Part shown: in pieces, positions 1-8,716 of the stretch
Layout: the number at the start of each line of letters is the position of its first letter
Position numbering within the stretch: the stretch's first letter is position 1
DNA from: Prevotella sp.
Lineage (GTDB): Bacteria > Bacteroidota > Bacteroidia > Bacteroidales > Bacteroidaceae
Length of the DNA stretch: 64,000 bases
Assembly: GCA_017619445.1 (NCBI GenBank)
Contig: JAFZSI010000041.1
Location: 1 to 64,000, forward strand
Direction: 5' to 3'
Position numbers and translations under genes: made by a program
Notes under the pieces: model-generated
Told to the model about the DNA's origin: nothing
Seen by the model: only the letters and a program-made list of their open reading frames with translations
Database searches by the model: none

Positions 1-1
1 G

Positions 2-103
2 GCGGAGTCCTTCAACGCAAAAATCAAGGCTTTCAGAACACAGTTCAGAGGTGTGGGGGACATCAGGTTCTTCATGTACAGGCTGGCCACCCTTTACTCT
101 TGA
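2..103 (+). mobile_element. C-terminal tail of a transposase (cut by window edge)
   Basis: The reading frame is open from the first bases of the window and ends at TGA 101-103, giving 33 residues that begin AESFNAKIKAFRTQFRGV and end RLATLYS. This pattern (AESFNAKIKxFRxQFRGV, then a short FF-YRL tail) is the familiar C-terminus of DDE transposases of the ISL3/ISAon1-like group common in Bacteroidales. The rest lies left of the window, so completeness and terminal inverted repeats cannot be judged. The sequence at about 130-180 after the stop may be the end of the element, but I cannot define its terminus. Confidence 0.7.
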
Positions 104-189
104 TCAGCCGGCTTCACCAACCAGAAAAATCCGCTGACCCCAATTATGTGGGGATGGTACGGTTTTGGGTGATGTAGTGGGGAAGGAAC

Positions 190-226
190 AAAAAAATAAA
201 GCGATGACCTTCACAGGTGACCGCTT
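190..226 (-). terminator. Leftward rho-independent terminator
   Basis: Read on the minus strand, an 11-bp stem (arms 226-216 and 209-199, with one mismatch and one G-U pair) closes a six-base loop and is followed by TTTATTTTTTT (200-190). It could end transcription of the glycosidase gene at 479-2122, or a short RNA starting from the promoter at 288-318. In the 375 bases between the transposase tail and the glycosidase I see only this terminator and that promoter. Confidence 0.7.
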
Positions 227-281
227 CATATCTTCAATAGGTATTAGTTTTTTTAAGGTAAAAAGATTGTTTTCAGGATAA
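190..281 (-). ncRNA. Possible short leftward RNA (about 90 nt)
   Basis: A well-matched leftward promoter (288-318) lies only about 90 bases upstream of a leftward terminator (190-226), and no open reading frame of useful size lies between. The predicted transcript would begin near 281 and end in the terminator stem. This is an inference from promoter and terminator spacing; I do not recognise the RNA family, and it could equally be the leader or end of another transcript. Confidence 0.35.
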
Positions 282-287
282 CGAGTG

Positions 288-318
288 CAAAGATAGGAGT
301 TTTTTTTTATATGTCAAA
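288..318 (-). promoter_or_regulatory. Bacteroidetes-type promoter, leftward
   Basis: On the minus strand TATCTTTG (295-288) matches the -7 box TAnnTTTG. A TTTG (318-315) lies 19 bases upstream, as expected for the -33 box. Confidence 0.6.
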
Positions 319-478
319 ACTTTTTTATGGTAAAAATCGGCTAAAATGATTGTGTGGGTACACAATGTGTAAAATTTAGCAAAACTTAACGAAAAATATT
401 GCGCAAACGTTTGTTTTGTCGTGAAAAACGGCTGTTTTGCGGATGAATTTAGGACAAAAAGCGGTAGTGGTGGTTGTG

Positions 479-2122
479 TCATCGCTTGATGACAAACTGT
501 CCCAACCTGTGGGTTACATGCTTGCGGTTGATGGAGCGCACGGTATATACGCCCTCGGGAAGTTTGGCAATGCTGATGGTGTTACCTTGCCAGGGGCGTG
601 TGGCCACCATCTGTCCGGCCATGTTCTCGATGATGATGTAGTTAGCGTCGTTCACCTGTCCTCGTTCCGGCAGTTGCAGTTTTCGGCCATCGTTTTTCAG
701 CATGTTGGCCGCAGCAGTCTTGCGTTTGGGTGCTGCCATCTGCAGAGGCTCGCTCTCATTTCCGTAGCGGTCCATGGCCGTCACGGCGTAGTAGAGCGGC
801 CGTTGTGGAGATGACTTAACGACCACGCTGTTTTCCTGCTTGCGGGCTGCCACAAGGTTGCGCGCGTCGGTTACATCCACGGGATATTCGTGGCTGGCGT
901 ATATATTATATAATAAATAAGGTGAACGGCTCTGGTCTCTGGCTCCGCTCCAAGAAAGCCATCCGTTGCTGATGTTCATAGCCGTGGGTGGCAGTGGGCG
1001 AACTCGGCTCTGCCAGGTCATGGGCGGCACGAGTGCGGGGAAGCGGTCGAGCTGCTGGCTGACGTACCGGTAGATGCCTTTGGTGTTTTCGGTGAAGAAT
1101 TTGGAGCGGAAGTAAGTGTGTCCCATGCCATACTCGCGCAGCACATTGAGTTCGCGTTTGAAAATGTCGAAACTCCAGTTCAGTTCGCGCGGGTGCATCA
1201 TATAGATGCCCAGGCCTGGTGCTACAATTTTGCCGTAGGCATTCTCGGCCCAGTCGATGGCAAAGGGGAAGAACTGCTCTCCGCGGAAATACATCATGGG
1301 GAAAAGCTCGTCCATCAGTCCGTCGCGCAACCATGCCTGTGCCTCCTGACATACTTTGGTGCGTGCGTTCCAGCCGTGGCTCCAGTAGCGGGTAAGGTCG
1401 TCGTATTTGCCGATGGGTGAGCAACTCATTTTCACCCAAGGTTTCTCTGTTTTGACGGCATTTCTGATTTTACGCACGATGTTGGTGATATTGTTGCGCC
1501 CAGCAGCCAGATTGATGCGGCGGTTCCATGTCTCGGGATAGCGGATGTAGTCGAGGTGAATGCCGTCGATGTCGTAGTTACGTGTAATCTCGCGGCAGAT
1601 GTCGGCAAGGTAGTCGCCCGTCTGTTGGGCCTCGGGGTCCATGTATCCTTCTGCGCCAATTTTCAGGATGAGTTTCGGATAACGCTGACGCAAGCGTTGG
1701 CATCCCAGCGTGTTCCACTTACCTACAGGAATGGTAACAACCCATGCGTGCAGTTCCATTCCGCGTTTGTGGCACTCATCGATGGCAAAGCGCAGCGCGT
1801 CGTATCCTGGAGAAACACCAGGCTTGCCCGAGAGACAACCGTCCCAAGGCTCGTACATCGAGGGATATATCATGGTGCCGCGTATGCGGGTCTGAAGGAG
1901 CACGGTGTTGACATTGGCCTGTTGCAACTGGTCGAGAATGAGCCGAAGCTCGCGTTTCTGGTTCTCAATGGCGTAGGACGTCTGTGCATAGCTGTGCGGC
2001 CAGTCGAGCCCTCCGATGGTTGTGAGCCACACAGCTCTCACTTCGTGTTTAGGGTATTGTTGTTGTGCTTGCAAAGCAATGGTGAGCAGGCACAATATGG
2101 TGGCAAAAAAGAGTCTTTTCAT
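479..2122 (-). CDS. GHL10-type (DUF187/YngK-like) secreted glycosyl hydrolase
   Basis: Predicted secreted carbohydrate-active protein of 547 residues. The start at 2122 gives a clean signal peptide (MKRLFFATILCLLTIALQAQ). A longer frame up to 2185 would place a -7-like TACCTTTG (2153-2146) inside the gene, so I prefer the inner ATG. Residues about 25-370 match the GHL10 family: opening EVRAVWLTTIGGLDWP, then LQTRIRGTMIYPS, GMELHAWVVTIPVGKWN and IDGIHLDYIRYP, consistent with a TIM barrel. A fibronectin-III-like part follows (about 385-480). The last 60 residues (ENMAGQMVATRPW to GQFVIKR) resemble a type IX secretion sorting domain. The substrate is unknown; family members act on polysaccharide or peptidoglycan-like glycans. 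It is divergent from cstA and transcribed alone. Confidence 0.85.
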   Translation of the reverse strand: MKRLFFATILCLLTIALQAQQQYPKHEVRAVWLTTIGGLDWPHSYAQTSYAIENQKRELRLILDQLQQANVNTVLLQTRIRGTMIYPSMYEPWDGCLSGKPGVSPGYDALRFAIDECHKRGMELHAWVVTIPVGKWNTLGCQRLRQRYPKLILKIGAEGYMDPEAQQTGDYLADICREITRNYDIDGIHLDYIRYPETWNRRINLAAGRNNITNIVRKIRNAVKTEKPWVKMSCSPIGKYDDLTRYWSHGWNARTKVCQEAQAWLRDGLMDELFPMMYFRGEQFFPFAIDWAENAYGKIVAPGLGIYMMHPRELNWSFDIFKRELNVLREYGMGHTYFRSKFFTENTKGIYRYVSQQLDRFPALVPPMTWQSRVRPLPPTAMNISNGWLSWSGARDQSRSPYLLYNIYASHEYPVDVTDARNLVAARKQENSVVVKSSPQRPLYYAVTAMDRYGNESEPLQMAAPKRKTAAANMLKNDGRKLQLPERGQVNDANYIIIENMAGQMVATRPWQGNTISIAKLPEGVYTVRSINRKHVTHRLGQFVIKR

Positions 2123-2190
2123 TCTTAAACGTTGAAAGTTGGCTGCAAAGGTAAGCATTTTTTTTGTAAATGAAATCTTTGCCAAAAAGT

Positions 2191-2222
2191 TTTCCTTATT
2201 TCAAATTAAATTCTTAACTTTG
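2191..2222 (+). promoter_or_regulatory. Promoter for cstA
   Basis: TAACTTTG (2215-2222) is a good -7 box, with TTTC (2191-2194) 20 bases upstream as an imperfect -33 box. It would give a leader of about 30 bases before the ATG at 2260. Confidence 0.5.
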
Positions 2223-2259
2223 CAACAAAGTTTCAATCATATTACATTTTTAGCAGGAA

Positions 2260-3705
2260 ATGATTACTTTTTGTGTCAGTTTATTAGCGCTTGTGTTGGG
2301 CTATTTCGTTTATGGAAAGTTCATCGAGCGTGTTGTCCGTCCCGATGACCGGCCAACACCAGCTGTTTCCAAAGCCGATGGTGTGGATTTTATCGTCTTG
2401 CCCGGATGGAAGATTTTCATGATTCAGTTTCTCAACATTGCCGGCACGGGCCCCATCTTCGGTGCCATTATGGGCGCGAAGTTCGGTCCTGCGGCCTATC
2501 TTTGGATTGTGTTGGGTTGTATTTTTGCCGGTGCCGTTCACGATTACTTGAGTGGCATGCTCTCCATGCGTAACGGAGGAGCAGGCTTGCCCGAGCTCAT
2601 CGGCAAATATCTGGGTTCAACCACCAAGAAAGTCATGCTGGTGTTCTCGGTGTTCCTGCTGATGATGGTAGGTGCGGTGTTTGTGTATAGTCCTGCGCTG
2701 ATATTGGGCAAGATGATGAGCGACGACCTGTCTTGGGTATATATATGGTGCGGCATCATCTTTGTTTATTACATCATTGCCACCATGCTTCCCATCGACA
2801 AGATTATTGGTAAGATTTATCCGTTGTTTGCCATCTCGATGCTCTTCATGGCAGTTGCCCTGATGGCGGTGGTGTTCATCAAGTGGCCCTCGTTGCCAGA
2901 ACTTAGTGACGGTCTGTATGGCGAAGGCTTCACCTCGCCCATCTTCCCGGCATTATTCATTACCATTGCCTGTGGTGCTATTAGTGGATTCCATGCCACT
3001 CAGACGCCGCTCATGGCCCGATGTGTGAAAAGCGAGAAACTTGGACGCCCCATGTTCTATGGTGCAATGATTACCGAAGGCCTTGTGGCTCTTATATGGG
3101 CAACAGTTTCTATGTATTTCTTCTATGGTGGTGCTGCCCAGGAACTTGGTGCTCCTCTCACCTTGCAGGCTCCCGAGGTAGTTACAACTGTAAGCCAGGG
3201 CTGGCTGGGCACATTTGGCGGCATATTGGCCTTGCTTGGTGTGGTGGCTGCACCAATTACCAGTGGTGATACGGCACTTCGTTCTGCCCGACTTATCATT
3301 GCCGAGTTCATTCATCTGGAGCAGCGCACCATTATGAAGCGTATCTGGATTTGCATTCCGCTTTTCGGAGCCACATTGTTGCTCTTGTTCTTCAATATTG
3401 AGAACCCCGACGGATTCAACGTCATTTGGAGCTATTTCGGATGGGGCAACCAGACGCTGGCTGTGTTCACCCTTTGGGCAATTACCGTTTACCTGGTACG
3501 CGAGCGCAAACCTTTCTGGGTGACGCTCATCCCGGCATTGTTCATGACTGTGGTTTGCTCATCCTTCCTCATGATTTCGAAAAATGCCTTTGGTTTCGAC
3601 ATGATGGTGGGCTATGGTGTTGGCGGCGCGGCACTCATCGTGGCCATTGCTTGGTTCTGCACTTGGTTCAGTCGCGAGCGCAAGATAACAAATGAAAACA
3701 AATAG
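2260..3705 (+). CDS. cstA: CstA-family carbon starvation / peptide (pyruvate) transporter
   Basis: Inner-membrane protein of 481 residues with about a dozen hydrophobic segments. The CstA signature is clear near the N-terminus: FLNIAGTGPIFGAIMGAKFGP and then GAVHDYLSGMLSMRNGG. Later segments include SGFHATQTPLMARC and SGDTALRSARLIIAE, also typical. Enterobacterial CstA is about 700 residues, but the shorter form here is usual for Bacteroidetes. Known relatives import peptides or pyruvate during starvation; which substrate applies here cannot be told. Its stop codon region contains an in-frame-shifted ATG (3692), but the following gene more likely starts at 3734. Confidence 0.9.
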   Translation: MITFCVSLLALVLGYFVYGKFIERVVRPDDRPTPAVSKADGVDFIVLPGWKIFMIQFLNIAGTGPIFGAIMGAKFGPAAYLWIVLGCIFAGAVHDYLSGMLSMRNGGAGLPELIGKYLGSTTKKVMLVFSVFLLMMVGAVFVYSPALILGKMMSDDLSWVYIWCGIIFVYYIIATMLPIDKIIGKIYPLFAISMLFMAVALMAVVFIKWPSLPELSDGLYGEGFTSPIFPALFITIACGAISGFHATQTPLMARCVKSEKLGRPMFYGAMITEGLVALIWATVSMYFFYGGAAQELGAPLTLQAPEVVTTVSQGWLGTFGGILALLGVVAAPITSGDTALRSARLIIAEFIHLEQRTIMKRIWICIPLFGATLLLLFFNIENPDGFNVIWSYFGWGNQTLAVFTLWAITVYLVRERKPFWVTLIPALFMTVVCSSFLMISKNAFGFDMMVGYGVGGAALIVAIAWFCTWFSRERKITNENK

Positions 3706-3733
3706 AATTATTCAAATACAAAAAAGAACAAAC

Positions 3734-4243
3734 ATGAAAAAAATTGCAATGATGATTGTCGCCTTGGCGATGACCGTAGCCGCACAGGCTCAGTATTATG
3801 GTTATAAGACCACTCCGTTCCACCAGGACAAGTATTTCATTGGCGCTTCTGTCTCAGGGTTAGACCTGCACTACAATTCTGTTGATGATTTCACGCTTGG
3901 TCTTAACGCCACGGCAGGTTATTTCGTTTTCGACAACTGGTTGGTGTTGGGCAATGTAGGCTTCAACACGAACGGTCCTGCCGATGATTCATTTTCTTTT
4001 GGTGGCGGTGCCCGTTACTATATCGAGCAGAACGGTCTGTATTTGGGTGCAAATCTCAATTATGTCCATGCTTACAAGGGTTGCAACGATTTGATGCCAG
4101 GTGTTGAGGTTGGCTATGCATTCTTCCTCAGCCGCACGGTAACCGTCGAGCCTGCAATCTATTACAACATTTCAACTAAGGATTTCTCTGACCGCTCTAC
4201 TGTTGGTCTGAAAATTGGATTCGGCATCTATCTGAACGACTGA
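3734..4243 (+). CDS. Small outer-membrane beta-barrel protein
   Basis: Protein of 169 residues. The chosen ATG (3734) opens directly on a signal peptide (MKKIAMMIVALAMTVAAQAQ); the upstream ATG at 3692 would add 14 polar residues in front of it. The mature part alternates short aromatic and glycine-rich strands (NATAGYFVFDNWLVLGNVGF, GARYYIEQNGLYLGANLNY, VGLKIGFGIYL), as in 8-stranded barrels of the OMP_b-brl/OmpA-like type, and it ends in a hydrophobic beta strand. It lies 28 bases after cstA and may be cotranscribed with it. No specific function can be assigned. Confidence 0.8.
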   Translation: MKKIAMMIVALAMTVAAQAQYYGYKTTPFHQDKYFIGASVSGLDLHYNSVDDFTLGLNATAGYFVFDNWLVLGNVGFNTNGPADDSFSFGGGARYYIEQNGLYLGANLNYVHAYKGCNDLMPGVEVGYAFFLSRTVTVEPAIYYNISTKDFSDRSTVGLKIGFGIYLND

Positions 4244-4288
4244 TTGTTTGTGAACAGTATTTCCTATTAACCCTAAATCTACATTATC

Positions 4289-5137
4289 ATGCTTAGTGTT
4301 GACGAATTAGTAGATAGGCTCATCGACCTTTCGTTTGCTGAAGACATTGGCGACGGTGACCACACCACGCTCTGTTGCATTCCCGAGGATGCCATGGGCC
4401 GCTCGCGCCTGCTTATTAAGGAAGACGGCATACTTGCTGGCGTTGAGGTGGCCAAGAAAGTGTTTGCGCGCTTTGACCCTGAAATGCAGGTTGAGGTGCT
4501 TATGGGCGATGGCTCACAAGTGAAGAAAGGCGACGTGGCAATGATTGTTAGTGGCCGTGTGCGTTCGTTGTTGCAAACTGAGCGCCTGATGCTCAACATC
4601 ATGCAACGCATGAGCGGCATCGCCACCATGACCCACCGCTATGTGGAGCGCCTTGAAGGTACTCACACCCGAGTGCTCGACACTCGTAAGACTACTCCCG
4701 GTATGCGTATGCTTGAGAAACTGGCTGTGAAAATTGGCGGCGGAGTGAACCACCGCATCGGTCTGTTCGACATGATTCTGCTCAAGGACAATCATGTCGA
4801 TTTCTCGGGTGGCATAGCCAATGCCATTAACCGTTGTCACGCCTATCTGAAAGAGAAAGGCCTCGACCTCAAGATTGAAATTGAGGTGCGTTCGTTCGAC
4901 GAGCTCCAACAGGCAATGGATTGCGGCGGCATCGATCGCATCATGCTCGACAACTTCAGCGTGGCCGACACAAAGAAGGCTGTGGAGATGGTTGCTGGAC
5001 GTTTTGAGACTGAATCAAGTGGCGGCATCACTTTCGACACCATCCGCGATTATGCTGAGTGTGGTGTTGATTATGTTTCTGTTGGTGCTTTGACCCACTC
5101 GGTGAAGGGCCTTGACATGAGTTTCAAGGCATGTTGA
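4289..5137 (+). CDS. nadC: Quinolinate phosphoribosyltransferase (NadC)
   Basis: Cytoplasmic enzyme of de novo NAD synthesis: quinolinate plus PRPP gives nicotinate mononucleotide, CO2 and pyrophosphate. It has 282 residues, the normal length. Characteristic parts are EDIGDGDHTT near the N-terminus, TERLMLNIMQRMSGIAT, the substrate-binding TRKTTPGMR, KIGGGVNHRIGL, LLKDNHV, and IMLDNF in the barrel. Its last seven bases overlap the start of the M23 peptidase gene, suggesting translational coupling. nadE, another NAD pathway gene, lies at 43.9 kb. Confidence 0.96.
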   Translation: MLSVDELVDRLIDLSFAEDIGDGDHTTLCCIPEDAMGRSRLLIKEDGILAGVEVAKKVFARFDPEMQVEVLMGDGSQVKKGDVAMIVSGRVRSLLQTERLMLNIMQRMSGIATMTHRYVERLEGTHTRVLDTRKTTPGMRMLEKLAVKIGGGVNHRIGLFDMILLKDNHVDFSGGIANAINRCHAYLKEKGLDLKIEIEVRSFDELQQAMDCGGIDRIMLDNFSVADTKKAVEMVAGRFETESSGGITFDTIRDYAECGVDYVSVGALTHSVKGLDMSFKAC

Positions 5138-6831
5138 GCAGGCGAGGCACCATATTGCCGGTCAGGATTGCCGCTCTTTTGTGGCTCTTGTCGGCTTGTC
5201 CATTGGCTTGGGCCAATGGACAATTAAATTGTGCCTCTCCCGTTCATTATGAAATATCGCTAGCTGGCAATTTCGGCGAGCCTCGCCCCAACCATTTCCA
5301 CGGCGGTATTGATGTGAAGACCGAGCGTGTGGAAGGTAAACCCATCTTCTCCATTGCTGACGGATACGTTGAGCGTCTTACCGTTGGACTTTATGGTTTC
5401 GGTAATGCCGTTTTTGTGCGCCATCCCGAAGGCTACACCAGTGTTTATTGCCATCTGAAGAAGTTCGCTCCAGCGCTTGAGGCCGCTCTTCGCCGTTGGC
5501 AGTATGCCCATGAAAGTTATCAGGCTGACGTTCACCTGAAGGCCACAGACTGCCCTGTTGCCCAAGGTCAGCTCATTGCATTGAGCGGCAACACAGGTTC
5601 GTCGCAGGCTCCACACCTGCATCTTGAGATTCACGACACGCGAACGTGGAACATGCTTGACCCGCTCGATTTCCTGAAACCTTATGTCAAGGATGGCACA
5701 CCTCCGCAGGCCCATGCCTTCATGGCCTATCCGATGCATGGCGAGGGTGTGTTCAATGGTGCGCAGGTGCAACAGTACTTTGGATTCTCTTCCCATCGTC
5801 TTACGCGCGAGCTCACGGCGTGGGGCAGGGTAGGCTTCGGGCTTTGGGCCAATGACTATATGGAGCAAAGTTACAACAACTATGGCATTCGGCGCACAGT
5901 TTTAAGCGTTGACGGGCGCGAGGTTTTTAGTAGCGACGTTAACAACATTCCCATGAATGCTAACCTCATGGTCAACTCGTGGGGCGATTACCAGCACTAT
6001 CTGCATAGCAACGTGTGGTACATGCGTTCGTTTCTTGAGCCTGGCAACACCTTGCAGATTCTTCATGCCGACGAGAACCGCGGCATTATTGAGTTCAATG
6101 AGGAGCGCGACTACCAATTGAAATACACGCTCATCGACTATGCCGGAAACACCAGCGAATACGAGTTCACGGTTCGTGGAGAGAAACGTACTATTCCTGC
6201 CTCTACACCTCCAGACATGCTCCGCCTGATGCGGCATGACCGAGTGAATCATTTTGTGGCCGAAGGCATAGAACTAACATTACCCCGCCATGTGCTGTCC
6301 AATGACATGGAATTGCATCCAAACATCATTTCACAGCCCGACAAGTTGTCCGACGCTTATACGTTGCAGACGACAGGCTCATGCCCTTTGCTTTCTTGGG
6401 CTACACTTCGTCTGAAGTGCCACCGGTCTGTGAATGTTGCAGACTCCTCAAAACTCTATGTTGTCAGCCATTGGGGTTCTGACAGGTTCATGGGCGGCAA
6501 GTGTCGCAACGGCTGGGTTGAAGCTCGTGTGCGTGAGCTTGGCTCCACCTACGAGATTGCCTACGACAACGAAGCCCCGCTCATCAATGCCATGAGTTTG
6601 GGACGCCGTCTGACGGTTGGCATCAGCGACACGAAGAGCGGACTCCGCACATGGCGAGGCTATGTGGACGGCCAGTTTGTTTTGTTCGAGGAGGTGGGCA
6701 AAAGTCCTTGGGTTAGTTGTGACCTTGAGCGTACGCCTGTGCGTCCTAACGGCAAAAAGCGGAAACTGAAGTTTGTGGCTGTTGACAATTGCAACAACCA
6801 GCGCACATTTGAAACAGAATTCCAATATTGA
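5131..6831 (+). CDS. Secreted M23-family metallopeptidase
   Basis: Predicted periplasmic zinc endopeptidase of 566 residues, likely cutting peptidoglycan cross-links. An N-terminal signal peptide (residues 1-29) precedes the LytM/M23 domain (about 38-190). The zinc motifs are present: H57-x3-D61 in NHFHGGIDVKT and H162-x-H164 in PHLHLEI, with the usual GxxGxGNAVFVRH stretch between them. The remaining 370 residues are a long C-terminal extension with beta-rich segments and no catalytic motif that I recognise; this layout is common in Bacteroidetes. The ATG overlaps the end of nadC. Confidence 0.9.
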   Translation: MLSRRGTILPVRIAALLWLLSACPLAWANGQLNCASPVHYEISLAGNFGEPRPNHFHGGIDVKTERVEGKPIFSIADGYVERLTVGLYGFGNAVFVRHPEGYTSVYCHLKKFAPALEAALRRWQYAHESYQADVHLKATDCPVAQGQLIALSGNTGSSQAPHLHLEIHDTRTWNMLDPLDFLKPYVKDGTPPQAHAFMAYPMHGEGVFNGAQVQQYFGFSSHRLTRELTAWGRVGFGLWANDYMEQSYNNYGIRRTVLSVDGREVFSSDVNNIPMNANLMVNSWGDYQHYLHSNVWYMRSFLEPGNTLQILHADENRGIIEFNEERDYQLKYTLIDYAGNTSEYEFTVRGEKRTIPASTPPDMLRLMRHDRVNHFVAEGIELTLPRHVLSNDMELHPNIISQPDKLSDAYTLQTTGSCPLLSWATLRLKCHRSVNVADSSKLYVVSHWGSDRFMGGKCRNGWVEARVRELGSTYEIAYDNEAPLINAMSLGRRLTVGISDTKSGLRTWRGYVDGQFVLFEEVGKSPWVSCDLERTPVRPNGKKRKLKFVAVDNCNNQRTFETEFQY

Positions 6832-6868
6832 TAATAAGTCATAACCAAAAAAACATAGCACGATTAAG

Positions 6869-8536
6869 ATGAAAAAAATCATTCTATTTTTCCTGGCCAT
6901 ATGCGGCACAATAATGCCCACTAAGGCCTGCACCAATTTCATTGTCGGCAAAGATGCATCAGCCGACGGAAGCGTCATGTGTACCTACAACGCCGATTCA
7001 TACGGCATGTTCACCGGTCTCTGCCATTATCCCGCTGCCAAGCATGCACCGGGCTCCATGCGGCAGATTTACGACTGGGACACCAACAAATATCATGGTG
7101 CCATTGCCGAGGCTGCTGAGACCTACAACGTCATCGGCAACATCAACGAATACCAGGTGACCATTGGCGAGACCACGTTCGGTGGCCGCGAGGAGATGGT
7201 TGACACCACGGGCATCATTGACTACGGCTCGCTCATTTATATCGCCCTGCAGCGTTCGAAAACTGCACGCGAGGCTATCCGCATCATGACCACGCTTGTT
7301 GAGCAGTATGGCTACAATTCCGAAGGTGAGACCTTCACCATCTGCGACCCCAACGAGGCTTGGATTATGGAGATGATGGGATGCGGAAGCAACCGCAAAG
7401 TCTCGAAGGAGCGCACCGTGTGGGTGGCCATCCGCATTCCCGACGATGCCATCTGTGCCCATGCCAACCAGAGCCGCATCACCCGTTTCAACATGAAGGA
7501 CACCAAGAATGTGATGTTCTCGAAGAATGTGGTGAAGTATGCCCGCGCCATGGGATGGTTCAGTGGCAAGGATGCTGATTTCAGTTACAACGACGCTTAT
7601 GCCGAGCCCGACTTTAGCGGCCGCCGTTATTGCGAGGCGCGCGTGTGGTCATTCTTCCGCCATTTCGACAAGTCGTTCGACCGCTACCTGCCTTTCGTCA
7701 TGGGCAAAGAGCCGTTGGAGAACTGCGAGCGTATGCCGTTGTGGATTAAGGCCCCTCACAAGGTCAGCGTTCAGGAGCTTATGGAGTGCATGCGCGACCA
7801 CTATGAAGGCACACCTTTGGCACTCGACAAAGACCTTGGTTGTGGCATCTGGGAAATGCCCTACCGTCCTACGCCACTTTCCTACAAGGTTGACGGCAAG
7901 GAGTATTTCAACGAGCGTCCTACCAGCACCCAGCAGACAGGCTTCACCTACGTCAGTCAGATGCGCTCGTGGTTGCCCCGTCAGATTGGCGGCCTCTTCT
8001 GGTTTGGCAACGACGACGGCAACATGGTGGCCTATACGCCCATCTATTGTGGCAATACCGTTCAGCCCGAGTGCTACAACACCCCAGGCGCCGATGCGGT
8101 GACATTCTCCGACAAGAACGCCTATTGGGTGTGCAACTGGGTGAGCAACATGGTTTATCCGCGCTATTCCATGATGTTCCCGTCGCTCAAACAGGTGCGC
8201 GACTCGCTCGAGCAGAGCTATTTCAGCCAGCAAAAGACTGTGGAAGACCGTGCCGTTGTGCTCTATGCCCAAAGCCCCGATGAGGCCGTGGCCTATCTCA
8301 ACAATTACAGCAATACCCAGGCCCAGCAGATGCTCGACCGCTGGAAACAGTTGGCTACCTTTTTGATAGTGAAATACAACGACATGGCTGTGAAGCCCGA
8401 CTCGGCAGGCCGTTTCCTCCGAACGAAGGAAGGACTCGGTTCTACGGTGAGCCGTCCCGGCTATCCTGAGAGTTTTGCCCGCCGCATGCTCAAAGAGTCT
8501 GGCGGATTCTATTCCGTGCCCCCCAAAAAGCAATAG
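6869..8536 (+). CDS. C69-family dipeptidase (PepD-like Ntn hydrolase)
   Basis: Secreted dipeptidase of 555 residues. A signal peptide (residues 1-20, ending in TKA) is followed directly by Cys21 in the motif CTNFIVGKDAS. In C69 enzymes this Cys becomes the N-terminal nucleophile after processing. Further family features are DGSVMCTYNAD, YNVIGNINEYQVTIGETTFGG (written in part) and the Asn/Asp-rich GNDDGN loop. It probably hydrolyses dipeptides in the periplasm or outside the cell and acts with peptide uptake. It follows the M23 gene by 37 bases. Its stop codon lies within the stem-loop of a terminator. Confidence 0.92.
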   Translation: MKKIILFFLAICGTIMPTKACTNFIVGKDASADGSVMCTYNADSYGMFTGLCHYPAAKHAPGSMRQIYDWDTNKYHGAIAEAAETYNVIGNINEYQVTIGETTFGGREEMVDTTGIIDYGSLIYIALQRSKTAREAIRIMTTLVEQYGYNSEGETFTICDPNEAWIMEMMGCGSNRKVSKERTVWVAIRIPDDAICAHANQSRITRFNMKDTKNVMFSKNVVKYARAMGWFSGKDADFSYNDAYAEPDFSGRRYCEARVWSFFRHFDKSFDRYLPFVMGKEPLENCERMPLWIKAPHKVSVQELMECMRDHYEGTPLALDKDLGCGIWEMPYRPTPLSYKVDGKEYFNERPTSTQQTGFTYVSQMRSWLPRQIGGLFWFGNDDGNMVAYTPIYCGNTVQPECYNTPGADAVTFSDKNAYWVCNWVSNMVYPRYSMMFPSLKQVRDSLEQSYFSQQKTVEDRAVVLYAQSPDEAVAYLNNYSNTQAQQMLDRWKQLATFLIVKYNDMAVKPDSAGRFLRTKEGLGSTVSRPGYPESFARRMLKESGGFYSVPPKKQ

Positions 8537-8546
8537 GGGGGCTTTT
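8518..8546 (+). terminator. Intrinsic terminator overlapping the pepD stop codon
   Basis: GCCCCCC (8518-8524) pairs perfectly with GGGGGGC (8536-8542) around an 11-base loop, followed by TTTT. The stop codon TAG (8534-8536) spans the loop and first base of the right arm, so the last codons of the dipeptidase form the terminator. Confidence 0.8.
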
Positions 8547-8579
8547 ACTACCTTAAAAAATAATAATAATTGCAGTTCT

Positions 8580-8611
8580 TTTGGAAGTTTTGCGAAAAAA
8601 TTATATCTTTG
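8580..8611 (+). promoter_or_regulatory. Promoter for phosphoglucomutase
   Basis: TTTG (8580-8583) and TATCTTTG (8604-8611) are separated by 20 bases, an exact match to the Bacteroidetes sigma-ABfr consensus. The leader before the ATG at 8717 is about 100 bases. Confidence 0.75.
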
Positions 8612-8716
8612 CAAGGAATAACATTGAGCAAGATAAAAAGCCCAAAAGCTAATACGCCAAAAACAACACTCTTAAAATAGTTCACAATTTATTTCTTTTA
8701 TTAATAATCAATCATC

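Noticed and set aside
130..180. Terminal inverted repeat of the left-edge insertion element
   Set aside because: A CCCC/GGGG mini-palindrome is present, but without the other end of the element the boundary cannot be set.
273..482. 69-codon minus-strand frame downstream of the glycosidase
   Set aside because: It spans a complete promoter and ends in AT-rich sequence; composition is not protein-like.
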